Below are positions 53,884 to 62,490 of a DNA stretch of 64,000 nucleotides, piece after piece. The stretch is taken from NCBI RefSeq assembly GCF_027924525.1, contig NZ_AP027040.1, positions 310,001 to 374,000 on the forward strand. The letters run 5' to 3'. The stretch is from Aurantimicrobium sp. INA4. GTDB lineage: Bacteria; Actinomycetota; Actinomycetes; Actinomycetales; Microbacteriaceae. The position numbers and the translations under genes are program-made. The notes beneath the pieces are model-generated. The model ran no database searches and was not told where the DNA came from. It worked only from the letters and a program-made list of their open reading frames with translations. Position 1 is the stretch's first letter; every line of letters starts with the position of its first letter.

Positions 53884-53957
53884 GCCCCCATAGCCCAATC
53901 GGCAGAGGCAATCGACTTAAAATCGATCCAGTGTGGGTTCGAGTCCCACTGGGGGTA
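53884..53957 (+). tRNA. tRNA with Leu anticodon TAA and a short (type I) variable loop
   Basis: A complete 74-nt cloverleaf is seen: acceptor GCCCCCA/TGGGGGT (with a G1-T72 wobble), D arm GCCC...GGC, anticodon stem ATCGA/TCGAT with loop CTTAAAA (TAA at 34-36), variable loop CCAGT, T stem GTGGG/CCCAC with loop TTCGAGT, and discriminator A. The anticodon reads the Leu codon UUA, but bacterial tRNA-Leu normally has a long type II variable arm, which is missing here. A73 fits Leu. CCA is not fully encoded (A then CCG). Confidence 0.88.
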
Positions 53958-54047
53958 CCGTGAAAATCAAACACATAAACCACGCCTGAAGATAGGCTGA
54001 ACACATCGCCGGAAACCTGGCTTTATTCACCCAACACTGGAGCAACG

Positions 54048-55172
54048 TTGCTGACTAAGTCCACATTCCGAGCTGGCCTCACCTCGTTGCTTGCTCTTTT
54101 CCTGGTTTTCTTTGTTACAACACCAGCACACGCGACTATTGATAACGTCGTTGCTACCATTGCCGTCGGCGATGAGCCTTGGTCAGTTGCAATAACACCT
54201 GATGGCTCGAAAGCTCTCGTGGCAATCTCTAATGCCAATCGTGTGGATGTCATAGACACAGCAACAAATACTGTGCAAACTTCCATCACAGTCAGCGGCA
54301 GCCCTACAGACATTGCCATCAATTCGCTGGGAACATATGCCTATGTTTCCAAAAACACAGGTGACGCAGTTGCCGTAATTAGGCTTTCTGACCTTACAGT
54401 GGTTGCTACTGTAAACGTTGGTTCTGCTCCACTCGGTATTTCTGTTTCACCAGATTCCAGCAAAATTTATGTAGCCAATGTGATTAGCAACACCTATTCC
54501 GTTATCAGAGCTAGCGACAACACTGTTACGAACACCGTTTCAACTGCGACGAGCCCTCTGATGGTTGCTGTTTCGCCAGATGGTAGCAAGCTATATGTCA
54601 CCAATTACGCTGCGAGTTCATTACAGGTTTTCACTACATCAAACAACACTCTCGCAAACACCATTTCAATCGGTGCTGAGTCCCGCTCCATGGCCTTTAG
54701 TCCAGACGCTTCGAAGCTTTATGTGGTGAACAAGGGCCCTAACACTGTCAGCGTTGTAAATACTGCGACTAATACAGTCACTGACACAATCAGTGTTGCA
54801 AGCGGTCCTATGGGCATGGCAATCACCCCTGACGGAGCAAAGCTCTACGTTGCCTGTTTTGATACAGGTCAGGTTCAAGTCATTGACACTGCGACCAAGG
54901 CAGTGATCTCCACAATCAACGTTGCATCCGGTATGACCGGGATTGCTGTTACCCCGAATGGACGTAGCGCCTATGCCACGTCGCTGTTGAATGACACTGT
55001 GAGTGTCATCAACTTGGTCGAACCAACTCCTACACCTACCCCGACTCCGCAGGAACTTGCAAAAACTGGTAGCTCCTCTGAGGCAGGTGCTGTTCTCTCT
55101 GTCGTCGCAATAATTTCCTTATTTGGCGGAGCCCTTTTCCTGAGAAGAAAAAACTCACTCAGCACACGTTGA
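54048..55172 (+). CDS. Secreted YVTN beta-propeller protein with LAxTG sorting signal
   Basis: Extracellular protein of 374 residues. A signal peptide (about 1-29, ending PAHA) is followed by about seven YVTN/surface-layer-type repeats of 40-42 residues, each with the pattern PDGSKLYV-N-V-V-D-A-T-N-T-V, likely closing into one propeller. A Pro/Thr linker leads to LAKTG, a hydrophobic helix and LRRKNSLSTR. LAKTG fits the class E sortase motif used by the two LAxTG proteins at 6921-8703. The TTG start at 54048 has GGAG 6 nt upstream. The ligand is unknown; adhesion or wall structure is likely. Confidence 0.85.
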   Translation: MLTKSTFRAGLTSLLALFLVFFVTTPAHATIDNVVATIAVGDEPWSVAITPDGSKALVAISNANRVDVIDTATNTVQTSITVSGSPTDIAINSLGTYAYVSKNTGDAVAVIRLSDLTVVATVNVGSAPLGISVSPDSSKIYVANVISNTYSVIRASDNTVTNTVSTATSPLMVAVSPDGSKLYVTNYAASSLQVFTTSNNTLANTISIGAESRSMAFSPDASKLYVVNKGPNTVSVVNTATNTVTDTISVASGPMGMAITPDGAKLYVACFDTGQVQVIDTATKAVISTINVASGMTGIAVTPNGRSAYATSLLNDTVSVINLVEPTPTPTPTPQELAKTGSSSEAGAVLSVVAIISLFGGALFLRRKNSLSTR

Positions 55173-55194
55173 GATAAGACGCAACCGTACGCGT

Positions 55195-55470
55195 TTATCG
55201 ACGCATATATGCTGTGCGTCGATGCGACACCAGCACAATCTCGATCATGATTTCATGATCGAAGATTTCATAAATCACTCGGTATTCTCCGCGCCTGGCA
55301 ACCATCATTCCCGCCAGGTCTCCGCGCAGCTGTTTACCTAGTCGGTGAGGGTTTTGTGCAAGTGGGCCATAAATGAACTCGATCACAGCGGAAGCAACTT
55401 TTTGAGGTAATTGAACCTCAATTGCTGTTCGTGCGGCAGGAAGAATGTTGACGGTGTAGGGCTGATTCAT
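55195..55470 (-). CDS. RelE/ParE-superfamily toxin
   Basis: Small basic protein of 91 residues with the RelE-type fold signature: NILPAARTAIEVQLP, NPHRLGKQLRGDLAGMMVARRGEYRVIYEI, and a final VLVSHRRTAYMRR. The Arg/Tyr residues in GEYRVIYEI and HRRTAY correspond to the active positions of RelE mRNA interferases. The start overlaps the antitoxin stop by 4 bp, the typical antitoxin-toxin layout. Ribosome-dependent mRNA cleavage is inferred from the family; a ParE-type gyrase activity cannot be excluded. Confidence 0.88.
   Translation of the reverse strand: MNQPYTVNILPAARTAIEVQLPQKVASAVIEFIYGPLAQNPHRLGKQLRGDLAGMMVARRGEYRVIYEIFDHEIMIEIVLVSHRRTAYMRR
55197..55223. repeat. Inverted repeat at the relE 3' end
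   Basis: ATCGACGCA and TGCGTCGAT form a 9-bp stem with a 9-nt loop, inside the last codons of the toxin and 25 bp after the YVTN gene. It may end transcription of the YVTN gene. Confidence 0.35.
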
Positions 55471-55751
55471 TCGGGCATTCTGGCAGCAACGCTCGCAAGG
55501 AGTGTTTCTTTATCCACAGCAACGCTCATGCCAGCTTTTTGCTGGGCCAAAGCTACGCGAAGTTGACTCATCGTTTCTTCATCGCCCAGGATGTCGATGG
55601 TCTCGATGAGGGAGTCATATTCGTCAGCGCTCATGAGAACTGCGTCACGATTTCCGTTACGAGTAATCTCAAATACTTCTTGGGTGGTGACAGCTGCCTC
55701 TACCAGCTTTGAGAGGTTAGCTCGTGCTTCAGCGAGGGAAAGAGTCGTCAT
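55467..55751 (-). CDS. Phd/YefM/RelB-type antitoxin
   Basis: Antitoxin of 94 residues from ATG 55751, where the product starts MTTLSLAEARANLSKLVEAA, the usual N-terminal DNA-binding Phd/YefM form. EVFEITRNGNRDAVLMSADEYDSLIETIDIL is the central family motif. The C-terminal half is the toxin-binding part. The alternative start 26 codons upstream has no support, while TAGAAT ends 7 nt before this ATG. It would repress its own operon together with the toxin. Confidence 0.9.
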   Translation of the reverse strand: MTTLSLAEARANLSKLVEAAVTTQEVFEITRNGNRDAVLMSADEYDSLIETIDILGDEETMSQLRVALAQQKAGMSVAVDKETLLASVAARMPE

Positions 55752-55764
55752 GTACAGAATTCTA
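55752..55764 (-). promoter_or_regulatory. Leaderless-type promoter of the toxin-antitoxin operon
   Basis: On the minus strand TAGAAT ends 7 nt before the ATG at 55751. Confidence 0.6.
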
Positions 55765-55800
55765 GCGTCATAGAATCCAGCATGACAGGGCTGTGAATAT

Positions 55801-57729
55801 CTACGCCTTGCTGAACCAGCGCACTTCATAGGGTGCTAACGGAACACCGTTACCTATCTCGAAGGTGTGCCCGGTGAGGTGGTCTGTCACTTTCCCAGTC
55901 ATTCCACTGAGTTCTTGTGAACCGAGCCATCGTGAAGATTCGGAGAGGTTGTAAACCTCGATGAGATCTCCGGCAGGGTGCTTGCGGTCAAAAATGACCA
56001 CTCCCTTACCTGACCCAGCTCTTACCGTTGTGGCAACGCTGGCATGCAGAGAAGGAAGAGACTTTCGAACATCAATGACGTGCTTGATGCGGTTGTAGAT
56101 TCGCCCAGCAGGTTTGTCATCGAGTTCCCCGGCAGCCGCCGCGTCTGCCACGCGCCAGTTCATCTTGGGGCGGTGAATCCAGCGGTTATCTTCCTTCTTG
56201 GTTTCGTCTTTGAGATAACTGTGGTCGTTCAGCAGACCAATTTCATCTCCCATATAGAGCAGGGGGATACCGGCGAAACCAAACACCATTGTGTATGCAC
56301 ACAGATATCGATCAATGGCTTGGTTAAGGAGCTTCTCGTCTTTGAGCTTGATGGCTTTTTCGATGCCAGCGAGGCTGGCGCCGGTGCCAGAGGTGCGACG
56401 TTCCCCATTGACCGGGTCTGGCATGAAGGGTTGCCCTGTTGCCAAAGATCCAAAGAAATTTCCTTCAAAATACTCTGCAAGGAACAGGCGGTGATCGTGA
56501 CCGTTGAGGCCAACTTCGTGGGCATCAGTGTCATCGATTGCCCACCCAATATCGTCGTGGCAGCGCAAATACACACCCCAGGCAGTGGTGTTGGGTAGTC
56601 CACTAAACCGTGACATGGTGTGCACCATGAGGGAGGTGTCCTTGGCGGCAATCGCCGACCAAATCTGCACCATCAAACTGTTGTGATACGCCAGATCGGA
56701 GACTTTTCCTGCGTGCTGTCCCTCACCAAAGTAGGCGCCCACTTGGGCTGGCCCCACAATCGCTTCAGCTTTGAAAATCATCGAGGGACACAGTATGCGA
56801 GCAAAGGCGCGCAGTGCTTGGGTGATGACGTGAACTTCTGGTTCACCCTGACAGATTGTTCCCATCCGCTTCCACATGAATGCAATTGCATCTAAGCGGA
56901 TGCAGTCAACTCCGTGATTGGCCAGGTTGGCAATGATGTCGGCGTATTCGCAGAACACGGCAGGGTTCGACCAGTTCACATCCCATTGATAGGAGTTGAA
57001 CGTGGTCCACACCCAGCCTTGCAGCTTGTCATCCCAGGTGAAGTTTCCCGGAGCAAAGTCCGGAAAAACTTCCAGGAGAGTTTTTTCAAACTCATCAGGG
57101 ATGGTGCGGTCGGGATAAACATAGAAGTAGTCGCGATACGTGGGATCTCCAGCACGAGCTTTTTCAGCCCATTCGTGTTCCTGCGCAACGTGGTTGAGAA
57201 CGAGATCGAGCGTGAGCGAGATTCCTGAGTCATGCAGCTTGTCTGCTGTTGAGCGCAATTCCTTCATGGAGCCGAGGTCTTCACGAAGAGCGCGATAGTC
57301 CATGACGGCATAGCCCCCGTCGTTAGCGCCTGGCCGGGGCTTCAGAATGGGCAACAGATGGAGATAGGTAATCCCTAAATCTTTGAGATAGGGAATGCGT
57401 TTGTTGATGCCTTTGAGATTTTTCGCAAATAGGTCAGCGTAGGCAACATAGCCAATAGTTTTTTCAGACTGGAACCAGTCCTGTTCTAGAACACGCTCAC
57501 GATCGCGCTGCTGGAGCTCTTCATCACGGTGAAGGTGAGCTGCGGCCATCACTTCAATAAGTTGAGGCAGTGCTGTTTCGATGGGGTAGAGCTGAGCAAA
57601 CGCTTCGATGAGGTCGTGGCCCCAGCGATCAAAACGATCGAGGAGATCTTGGGCACCACGAGTACTCGTGCCAATGAGGCCCTGCAGTTGTGCTCTGGCA
57701 GCAGCAGTTAGTTCGGGAATTGCAAGCAT
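55801..57729 (-). CDS. Amylosucrase (GH13 family)
   Basis: Glucansucrase of 642 residues that transfers glucosyl units from sucrose to an alpha-1,4-glucan and releases fructose. The helical N-terminal domain and RVLEQDWFQSEKTIGYVAYADLFA are amylosucrase-specific. Barrel motifs give the nucleophile D280 (CIRLDAIAF), acid/base E322 (FKAEAIVGP) and transition-state pair H391-D392 (RCHDDIGWA), spaced as D286/E328/H392-D393 of Neisseria polysaccharea amylosucrase. LVLNHVAQEHEWAEKARAGDP also matches. ATG 57729 has GGAG 8 nt upstream. No signal peptide, so sucrose is used inside the cell; the released fructose could feed the PfkB kinase at 32860-33804. Confidence 0.9.
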   Translation of the reverse strand: MLAIPELTAAARAQLQGLIGTSTRGAQDLLDRFDRWGHDLIEAFAQLYPIETALPQLIEVMAAAHLHRDEELQQRDRERVLEQDWFQSEKTIGYVAYADLFAKNLKGINKRIPYLKDLGITYLHLLPILKPRPGANDGGYAVMDYRALREDLGSMKELRSTADKLHDSGISLTLDLVLNHVAQEHEWAEKARAGDPTYRDYFYVYPDRTIPDEFEKTLLEVFPDFAPGNFTWDDKLQGWVWTTFNSYQWDVNWSNPAVFCEYADIIANLANHGVDCIRLDAIAFMWKRMGTICQGEPEVHVITQALRAFARILCPSMIFKAEAIVGPAQVGAYFGEGQHAGKVSDLAYHNSLMVQIWSAIAAKDTSLMVHTMSRFSGLPNTTAWGVYLRCHDDIGWAIDDTDAHEVGLNGHDHRLFLAEYFEGNFFGSLATGQPFMPDPVNGERRTSGTGASLAGIEKAIKLKDEKLLNQAIDRYLCAYTMVFGFAGIPLLYMGDEIGLLNDHSYLKDETKKEDNRWIHRPKMNWRVADAAAAGELDDKPAGRIYNRIKHVIDVRKSLPSLHASVATTVRAGSGKGVVIFDRKHPAGDLIEVYNLSESSRWLGSQELSGMTGKVTDHLTGHTFEIGNGVPLAPYEVRWFSKA

Positions 57730-57820
57730 TGCAGTGACTCCGTTGTCTCTGACCCCGTTCGTCTCTTAACGGTTGTAGATAGTGTATTCCTCTGCTGAAC
57801 CTGCAGTGAATTTCGATTTC

Positions 57821-59101
57821 CTAATCAACAGGTGCGGGGGCTTTTCGTATCCGGAAACTCACCCACGCGGCGACGGCACACAAGCCCGCTGCTCCAAACC
57901 ATGCCAGGGTGTATTCGCCGGTGAGGTCTCGCACAGTTCCGGCAGCGATAGCTGCTACAGATGCTCCTACCTGGTGGGAGGCAAAGACCCAACCAAAGAC
58001 GATGGATCCCTTATTGCCAAACATCTCATTACAAATAGCGATGGTGGGGGGAACTGTGGCCACCCAGTCCAAACCATAAATCACGATGAACAGAATCAGG
58101 CTGGGGTGGATGGTGGCCGAGAGGAGAACTGGCAACAACATCAGAGAAATGCCACGGCCAAAGTAATAAATCGCCAGCAAGATTCGTGGGTTGACGCGGT
58201 CGGTGAGCCAACCAGATGCAATGGTGCCAAAAATGTCGAAGATGCCCACTGCGGCAAGCAAGCCCGCAGCAGTAGTTTCGGGCATGCCGTGATCATGCGC
58301 TGAGGGAATGAAATGCACACCAATCAAACCGTTGGTGGTGGCACCACAGATGGCGAAACCGACAGCTAGAGCCCAGAAAGTTCGAGAGCGTGAAGCTTCC
58401 TTGAGAACCACTAGAGCATATTTCGCGGGGTTTCCCCGAGGAGGTTCTGCCGCAAGTTGTGCCGCGGCTATCTTGGCTTGTTCCTCACTTTCGCCGTAGC
58501 GACGCACACCAAGATCAGCGGGGGAGTTACGCATGAACAGCAAAATCAGCGGCACCACCGCCAAGGCGGCTGCCGCTATCAACAGCGATGCTGAACGCCA
58601 CCCTGTCGTGGTGACCAGATTGGCCATCACGGGAAGGAAGATCAGTTGACCTGTAGCGCTTCCTGCCGAGAGAACACCGGCAACAAGTCCTCGGCGGGCA
58701 AGGAACCACGTGTTGGTGATTGTGGCAGCAAAGACCAATGCCATCGAGCCGCTACCGAGCCCAATCAAGACTCCCCACGTCAACACCAAAATAATCGGGT
58801 TCGTGGCAAAAATGCTCAGCGCGCTTCCAGCAGAAATAAGAAGCAATGCGCCGGTGGTGACTTTGCGTAGTCCGAAACGACTCATTAACGCTGCCGCGAA
58901 CGGGGCAGTGAGGCCAAAGAGCAGAATATTCACGCCGATTGCGATAGAGATTGTGGTGCTACTCCAGTCAAATTCCTCCTCGAGAGGAACCATCATTACA
59001 CCTGGCGCGGATCTAAAACCGGCGGCGCCAACCAGTGCTAAAAATCCAACCCCAGCAACAAGCCATGCAGGGTGGATTCTGCGTGTGCGCGGGGAAGACA
59101 T
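57821..59101 (-). CDS. MFS transporter (OFA/MCT-like)
   Basis: Twelve-helix carrier of 426 residues. FRSAPGVMMVPLEEEFDWSSTTISIAIG after the first helix is typical of the oxalate/formate or monocarboxylate-type MFS group, and ALMSRFGLRKVTTGAL is motif A. The substrate is not known; a small organic acid is suggested by the family. ATG start with TAAGCT ending 6 nt upstream. Divergent from lemA. Confidence 0.85.
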   Translation of the reverse strand: MSSPRTRRIHPAWLVAGVGFLALVGAAGFRSAPGVMMVPLEEEFDWSSTTISIAIGVNILLFGLTAPFAAALMSRFGLRKVTTGALLLISAGSALSIFATNPIILVLTWGVLIGLGSGSMALVFAATITNTWFLARRGLVAGVLSAGSATGQLIFLPVMANLVTTTGWRSASLLIAAAALAVVPLILLFMRNSPADLGVRRYGESEEQAKIAAAQLAAEPPRGNPAKYALVVLKEASRSRTFWALAVGFAICGATTNGLIGVHFIPSAHDHGMPETTAAGLLAAVGIFDIFGTIASGWLTDRVNPRILLAIYYFGRGISLMLLPVLLSATIHPSLILFIVIYGLDWVATVPPTIAICNEMFGNKGSIVFGWVFASHQVGASVAAIAAGTVRDLTGEYTLAWFGAAGLCAVAAWVSFRIRKAPAPVD

Positions 59102-59113
59102 GGGTTTAGCTTA
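59102..59113 (-). promoter_or_regulatory. Leaderless-type promoter of the OFA/MCT-like gene
   Basis: On the minus strand TAAGCT ends 6 nt before the ATG at 59101. Confidence 0.55.
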
Positions 59114-59185
59114 TTGAGATTTGTGCCCGAACGAACAAGTTGCTTTATTCATGAATCTCTCGGCATTCATCCAGCATTCTCGTCG

Positions 59186-59198
59186 TACCATTGGAGCT
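59186..59198 (+). promoter_or_regulatory. Leaderless-type promoter of lemA
   Basis: TACCAT ends 7 nt before the ATG at 59199. Confidence 0.5.
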
Positions 59199-59768
59199 AT
59201 GGATTTACTGCTCCCCATTCTCGGCATTGTTGTAGTGCTTGCTGTCATCGTCGGCATCTACCTCTGGGCAACCTACAACAGCCTTGTTACGCTCAATGTT
59301 CGAGTCGAAGAGGCGTGGAGTGATATCACCGTTCAACTCAAGCGTCGAGCGGATCTGATTCCCAACCTCATCGAGACCGTCAAAGGATATGCATCCCACG
59401 AACGCGGTGTGTTCGAGGCAGTAACGAAGGCTCGAGCGGAAACGCTCACTGCGGAAACACCGGCGGCTGCCGCTGAGGCTGAAGGCCACATGCAGGCTGC
59501 GCTCAAGAGCATCTTTGCTGTGGCAGAGGCATATCCCCAGCTCCACGCCAGTGAAAACTTCCTCCAGCTTCAGGGCGAACTAGTTGATACTGAAGACAAG
59601 ATTCAAGCTGCTCGCCGGTTCTACAACGGTGGCGTGCGCGAATTCAACACCAAGATCTTGTCCTTCCCGAACAACATGTGGGCAAACAAGTTGAAGTTCG
59701 ACAAGCGCGACTTCTTCGATGTTGCCGACGCTGCAGCTATTGCAGAACCTCCACGCATCCAGTTCTAA
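59199..59768 (+). CDS. lemA: LemA family protein
   Basis: Membrane-anchored helical protein of 189 residues. I use ATG 59199, which places the membrane helix (LLPILGIVVVLAVIVGIYLWATYN) at the very N-terminus as in the family; the frame upstream to 59121 adds residues with no ribosome site. LKRRADLIPNLIETVKGYASHE, SENFLQLQGELVDTEDKIQAARRFYNGGVREFN and FPNNMWA are the LemA landmarks. Function is unclear in bacteria; it is often paired with an HtpX/M48 protease, as here (22-bp gap). Confidence 0.94.
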   Translation: MDLLLPILGIVVVLAVIVGIYLWATYNSLVTLNVRVEEAWSDITVQLKRRADLIPNLIETVKGYASHERGVFEAVTKARAETLTAETPAAAAEAEGHMQAALKSIFAVAEAYPQLHASENFLQLQGELVDTEDKIQAARRFYNGGVREFNTKILSFPNNMWANKLKFDKRDFFDVADAAAIAEPPRIQF

Positions 59769-59790
59769 ATCTTTCTGAGCAAGGGCTCTG

Positions 59791-60672
59791 ATGTATTCCG
59801 CAATCGCGAAAAACAAGCGCAACACCGTCGTCATTATGGTGTTCTTCTTGCTGATCATTGGCGGCTTGGGTTGGCTTGCTGGGTACATCTACAACGACAT
59901 CACCATAACCGTGATGACCATCGTGATTGCCTCTGGATATGCCCTGTTCCAGTACTACCTGGCAGGGTCTCAGGCACTCTCTATCGCCGGAGCGATAGAG
60001 ATTCAAAAAGCGGACAACCCGCGTTTGTATCGAATTGTGGAGAACCTTTGTATCGCCACAGGTACACCCATGCCCAAGATTTACATCATCAACGATCAGG
60101 CGCCCAATGCGTTTGCTACTGGTCGTGACCCTCAGCATGCTGCCGTCGCAGCAACGTCAGGTCTTCTTGATTTGATGGATGACGCAGAACTTGAAGGTGT
60201 GATGGCGCACGAACTCGGTCACGTTCGCAACTATGACATCCGTGTTTCCATGATCGTGTTTGGTCTGGTCGTGGCAGTGGGCTTCCTTTCCGACATGTTA
60301 TTGCGCATGTCCTTCTTTGCCCCTCGGCGCGACTCCAACGGTGGTGGTAACCCCGTCATGTTGGTGCTGGGTTTGGCCGCCATGATTATTGCGCCACTAG
60401 TTGCAACGATGGTCCAACTAGCTATCTCTCGACAGCGAGAGTATCTGGCAGATGCTACAGGGGCATTAGCAACCAGGCACCCAGAGGCACTAGCTAGTGC
60501 ACTCCAGAAACTTGCCGCTTATGGTCGCCCCCTGCAAAAACAAAACTCCAGCATGGCCCACATGTGGATTGCGGATCCAGTGAAGCCGGGCATTGTCGAC
60601 CGCATGTTTGCCACCCACCCACCTATCGAAGATCGGGTTCAACGACTACACGAAATGGGCGGCAAGTTTTGA
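59791..60672 (+). CDS. htpX: M48 family metalloprotease HtpX-like
   Basis: Membrane zinc protease of 293 residues implicated in membrane-protein quality control. Two N-terminal helices (about 14-33 and 36-56) precede the domain with MAHELGHVRNYD (zinc His pair and catalytic Glu, about residue 146) and EYLADATGAL (third zinc ligand). PNAFATGRDPQHAAVAATSGLLDLM is a family hallmark and FATHPPIEDRVQRLHEM the C-terminal one. ATG start is shortly after lemA; likely co-transcribed. Confidence 0.95.
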   Translation: MYSAIAKNKRNTVVIMVFFLLIIGGLGWLAGYIYNDITITVMTIVIASGYALFQYYLAGSQALSIAGAIEIQKADNPRLYRIVENLCIATGTPMPKIYIINDQAPNAFATGRDPQHAAVAATSGLLDLMDDAELEGVMAHELGHVRNYDIRVSMIVFGLVVAVGFLSDMLLRMSFFAPRRDSNGGGNPVMLVLGLAAMIIAPLVATMVQLAISRQREYLADATGALATRHPEALASALQKLAAYGRPLQKQNSSMAHMWIADPVKPGIVDRMFATHPPIEDRVQRLHEMGGKF

Positions 60673-60689
60673 GCTTTAGAACTCTCCTC

Positions 60690-60701
60690 TAAACTTTGGA
60701 T
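60690..60701 (+). promoter_or_regulatory. Leaderless-type promoter of ilvA
   Basis: TAAACT ends 6 nt before the ATG at 60702; this favours 60702 over the in-frame start at 60696. Confidence 0.6.
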
Positions 60702-61946
60702 ATGACCTCGAAGCCTATAGCTGGACCTAGCCTGTCCGAGTTCGAGGCCGCCCGCGCAACCGTGGGCAAAGTGGCGCAGTCCACTCCGATGGAAACTTCC
60801 CGCTATCTGAGCAAAGTGCTCGGCTCAGAGGTATTCCTCAAGTGTGAAAACCTCCAACGTACCGGTAGCTACAAGCTTCGCGGCGCATATAACCGTCTAT
60901 CTCAGCTTTCTGCAGATGAGCGTGCCAAGGGTGTTATTGCTGCCTCTGCCGGTAACCATGCACAAGGTGTTGCTCTGGCAGCTCGCGAGCTCGGCATCAA
61001 GGCAACCATCTTCATGCCGCTGGGTGTTGCCTTGCCTAAGCTCGAGGCAACCCGTGAATACGGTGCCGAAGTTGTTCTGACTGGAAATATCTTCAACGAA
61101 TCACTCAAGGCAGCCAAAGAATTTGCGGCTGAAACTGGCGGTATTTTTATTGCCCCCTTCGACCACCAAGATGTCATCATCGGTCAGGGAACCCTAGGTC
61201 TTGAGATCTTGGAAGAAGTCCCTGATGTGGACACCATCATCGTGCCCATCGGTGGCGGCGGACTCATCTCTGGTGTCGCCTCTGCGGTGAAGCAACAAGC
61301 TGCCACCCTCGGACGCACAATCAGAATCATTGGTGTTCAGGCCGAAAACGCGGCGGCTTACCCTCCCTCGTTGGAGGCGAAAGAACCCGTCACAGTCGAC
61401 GTGCATCCCACCATCTGTGACGGTATTGCTGTTGCGCGTCCTGGAACGCTGAACTTCGAGATCATCAAGGACACTGTGGACGAGGTTGTTACCGTTTCAG
61501 ATGATGACACTGCCCGTGCACTGGTCATGTTGCTCGAGCGAGCCAAGCTTGTTGTTGAACCTGCCGGTGCTGTCGGCGTTGCCGCCATCATGGCGAAGAA
61601 GATCAAGAAGACAGGGAAAACTGTCGCCATCCTCTCAGGTGGAAATATTGACCCACTGCTGTTGCAGCGCATCGTGGGTCACGGCTTGGCTGCCTCAGAA
61701 CGTTATCTCAAGCTTCGAGTCATGCTTCCTGACCGTCCTGGTCAGTTAGCCCGCACGGCAGAGATTGTTTCCGAGCAGAACGCGAACGTTGTTGAGGTGC
61801 TGCACACCCGTCATGGTCGTGGCCTCCAGATCAGTGAGGTCGAACTCGAACTTCACATCGAGACTCGTGGCAAGGAACATCGCAAGCAGGTCATCAAGGC
61901 CCTGCGCGATGAGGGATTCAAAGTCCGCATCAGCGACGACATCTAA
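60702..61946 (+). CDS. ilvA: Threonine ammonia-lyase with one ACT domain
   Basis: PLP enzyme of 414 residues converting threonine to 2-oxobutyrate for isoleucine synthesis. The PLP lysine lies in RTGSYKLRGAYNRL (about residue 60), followed by AASAGNHAQGVALAA, VPIGGGGLISGVA and LSGGNIDPLL. The C-terminal about 80 residues (LKLRVMLPDRPGQLARTAEIV) are a single ACT domain, the form found in many Actinobacteria and in allosterically controlled biodegradative-like enzymes. Product inhibition by Ile or Val is likely but cannot be read from sequence. Confidence 0.94.
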   Translation: MTSKPIAGPSLSEFEAARATVGKVAQSTPMETSRYLSKVLGSEVFLKCENLQRTGSYKLRGAYNRLSQLSADERAKGVIAASAGNHAQGVALAARELGIKATIFMPLGVALPKLEATREYGAEVVLTGNIFNESLKAAKEFAAETGGIFIAPFDHQDVIIGQGTLGLEILEEVPDVDTIIVPIGGGGLISGVASAVKQQAATLGRTIRIIGVQAENAAAYPPSLEAKEPVTVDVHPTICDGIAVARPGTLNFEIIKDTVDEVVTVSDDDTARALVMLLERAKLVVEPAGAVGVAAIMAKKIKKTGKTVAILSGGNIDPLLLQRIVGHGLAASERYLKLRVMLPDRPGQLARTAEIVSEQNANVVEVLHTRHGRGLQISEVELELHIETRGKEHRKQVIKALRDEGFKVRISDDI

Positions 61947-61957
61947 CACTTAACGAA

Positions 61958-61986
61958 TAAAGCCTCCCGACAAGGGAGGCTTTATG
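61958..61986. terminator. Bidirectional terminator between ilvA and greA
   Basis: ATAAAGCCTCCC / GGGAGGCTTTAT is a perfect 12-bp stem with a GACAA loop. The A/T ends give short T-runs in both directions, serving both convergent genes. Confidence 0.9.
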
Positions 61987-61998
61987 GTGTGGTTTGAG

Positions 61999-62490
61999 TT
62001 AGCCGGTGAACGTTTCCACGTTGATGACCTTAACCTCAATGTCTTTACCGTTAGGTGCAGTGAAGGTGGTCTTTTCGCCGACCTTGAGGCCCAAGATGGC
62101 AGCACCCATGGGGCTGCTCTCGCTGTAGACGGTGTAGTCGGTTCCGGCAGCAATTTCGCGGTTGCCGAGTAAGAACGTTGCTTCATCGCCGGCAATAGTG
62201 GCGGTAATGACTGTTCCGGTTTCGACAACACCAGAACTTTGGGGAGCTTCGCCTACCTTGACGTCCTTGAGCAGAGCAGTCAGGGTGCGAATGCGAGCTT
62301 CGATCTTGCCCTGCTCATCTTTAGCAGCGTGGTAGCCACCGTTTTCTTTGAGGTCACCCTCTTCGCGGGCAGCTTCAATACGCTTGGCAATCTCTTCACG
62401 ACCGGTGGTGGACAGGGTGTCGAGTTCCGCCTTGAGGCGGTCATATGCCTCTTGGGTGAGCCATGTTTCTTTGATTTCTTCGCTAGCCAT
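61999..62490 (-). CDS. greA: Transcription elongation factor GreA
   Basis: Rescues backtracked RNA polymerase by stimulating transcript cleavage. ATG 62490 gives 163 residues starting MASEEIKETWLTQEAYDRL, as in actinobacterial GreA; a longer frame to 62691 crosses the DUF4307 gene. The N-terminal coiled coil carries the acidic tip GDLKENGGYHAAKDEQ, and the C-terminal FKBP-like domain has YTVYSESSPMGAAILGLKVGE. A -10 hexamer lies 7 nt upstream. Confidence 0.96.
   Translation of the reverse strand: MASEEIKETWLTQEAYDRLKAELDTLSTTGREEIAKRIEAAREEGDLKENGGYHAAKDEQGKIEARIRTLTALLKDVKVGEAPQSSGVVETGTVITATIAGDEATFLLGNREIAAGTDYTVYSESSPMGAAILGLKVGEKTTFTAPNGKDIEVKVINVETFTG

Noticed and set aside
59121..59198. 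N-terminal extension of LemA from 59121
   Set aside because: No Shine-Dalgarno; LemA proteins start with the membrane helix; a -10 hexamer sits 7 nt before ATG 59199.
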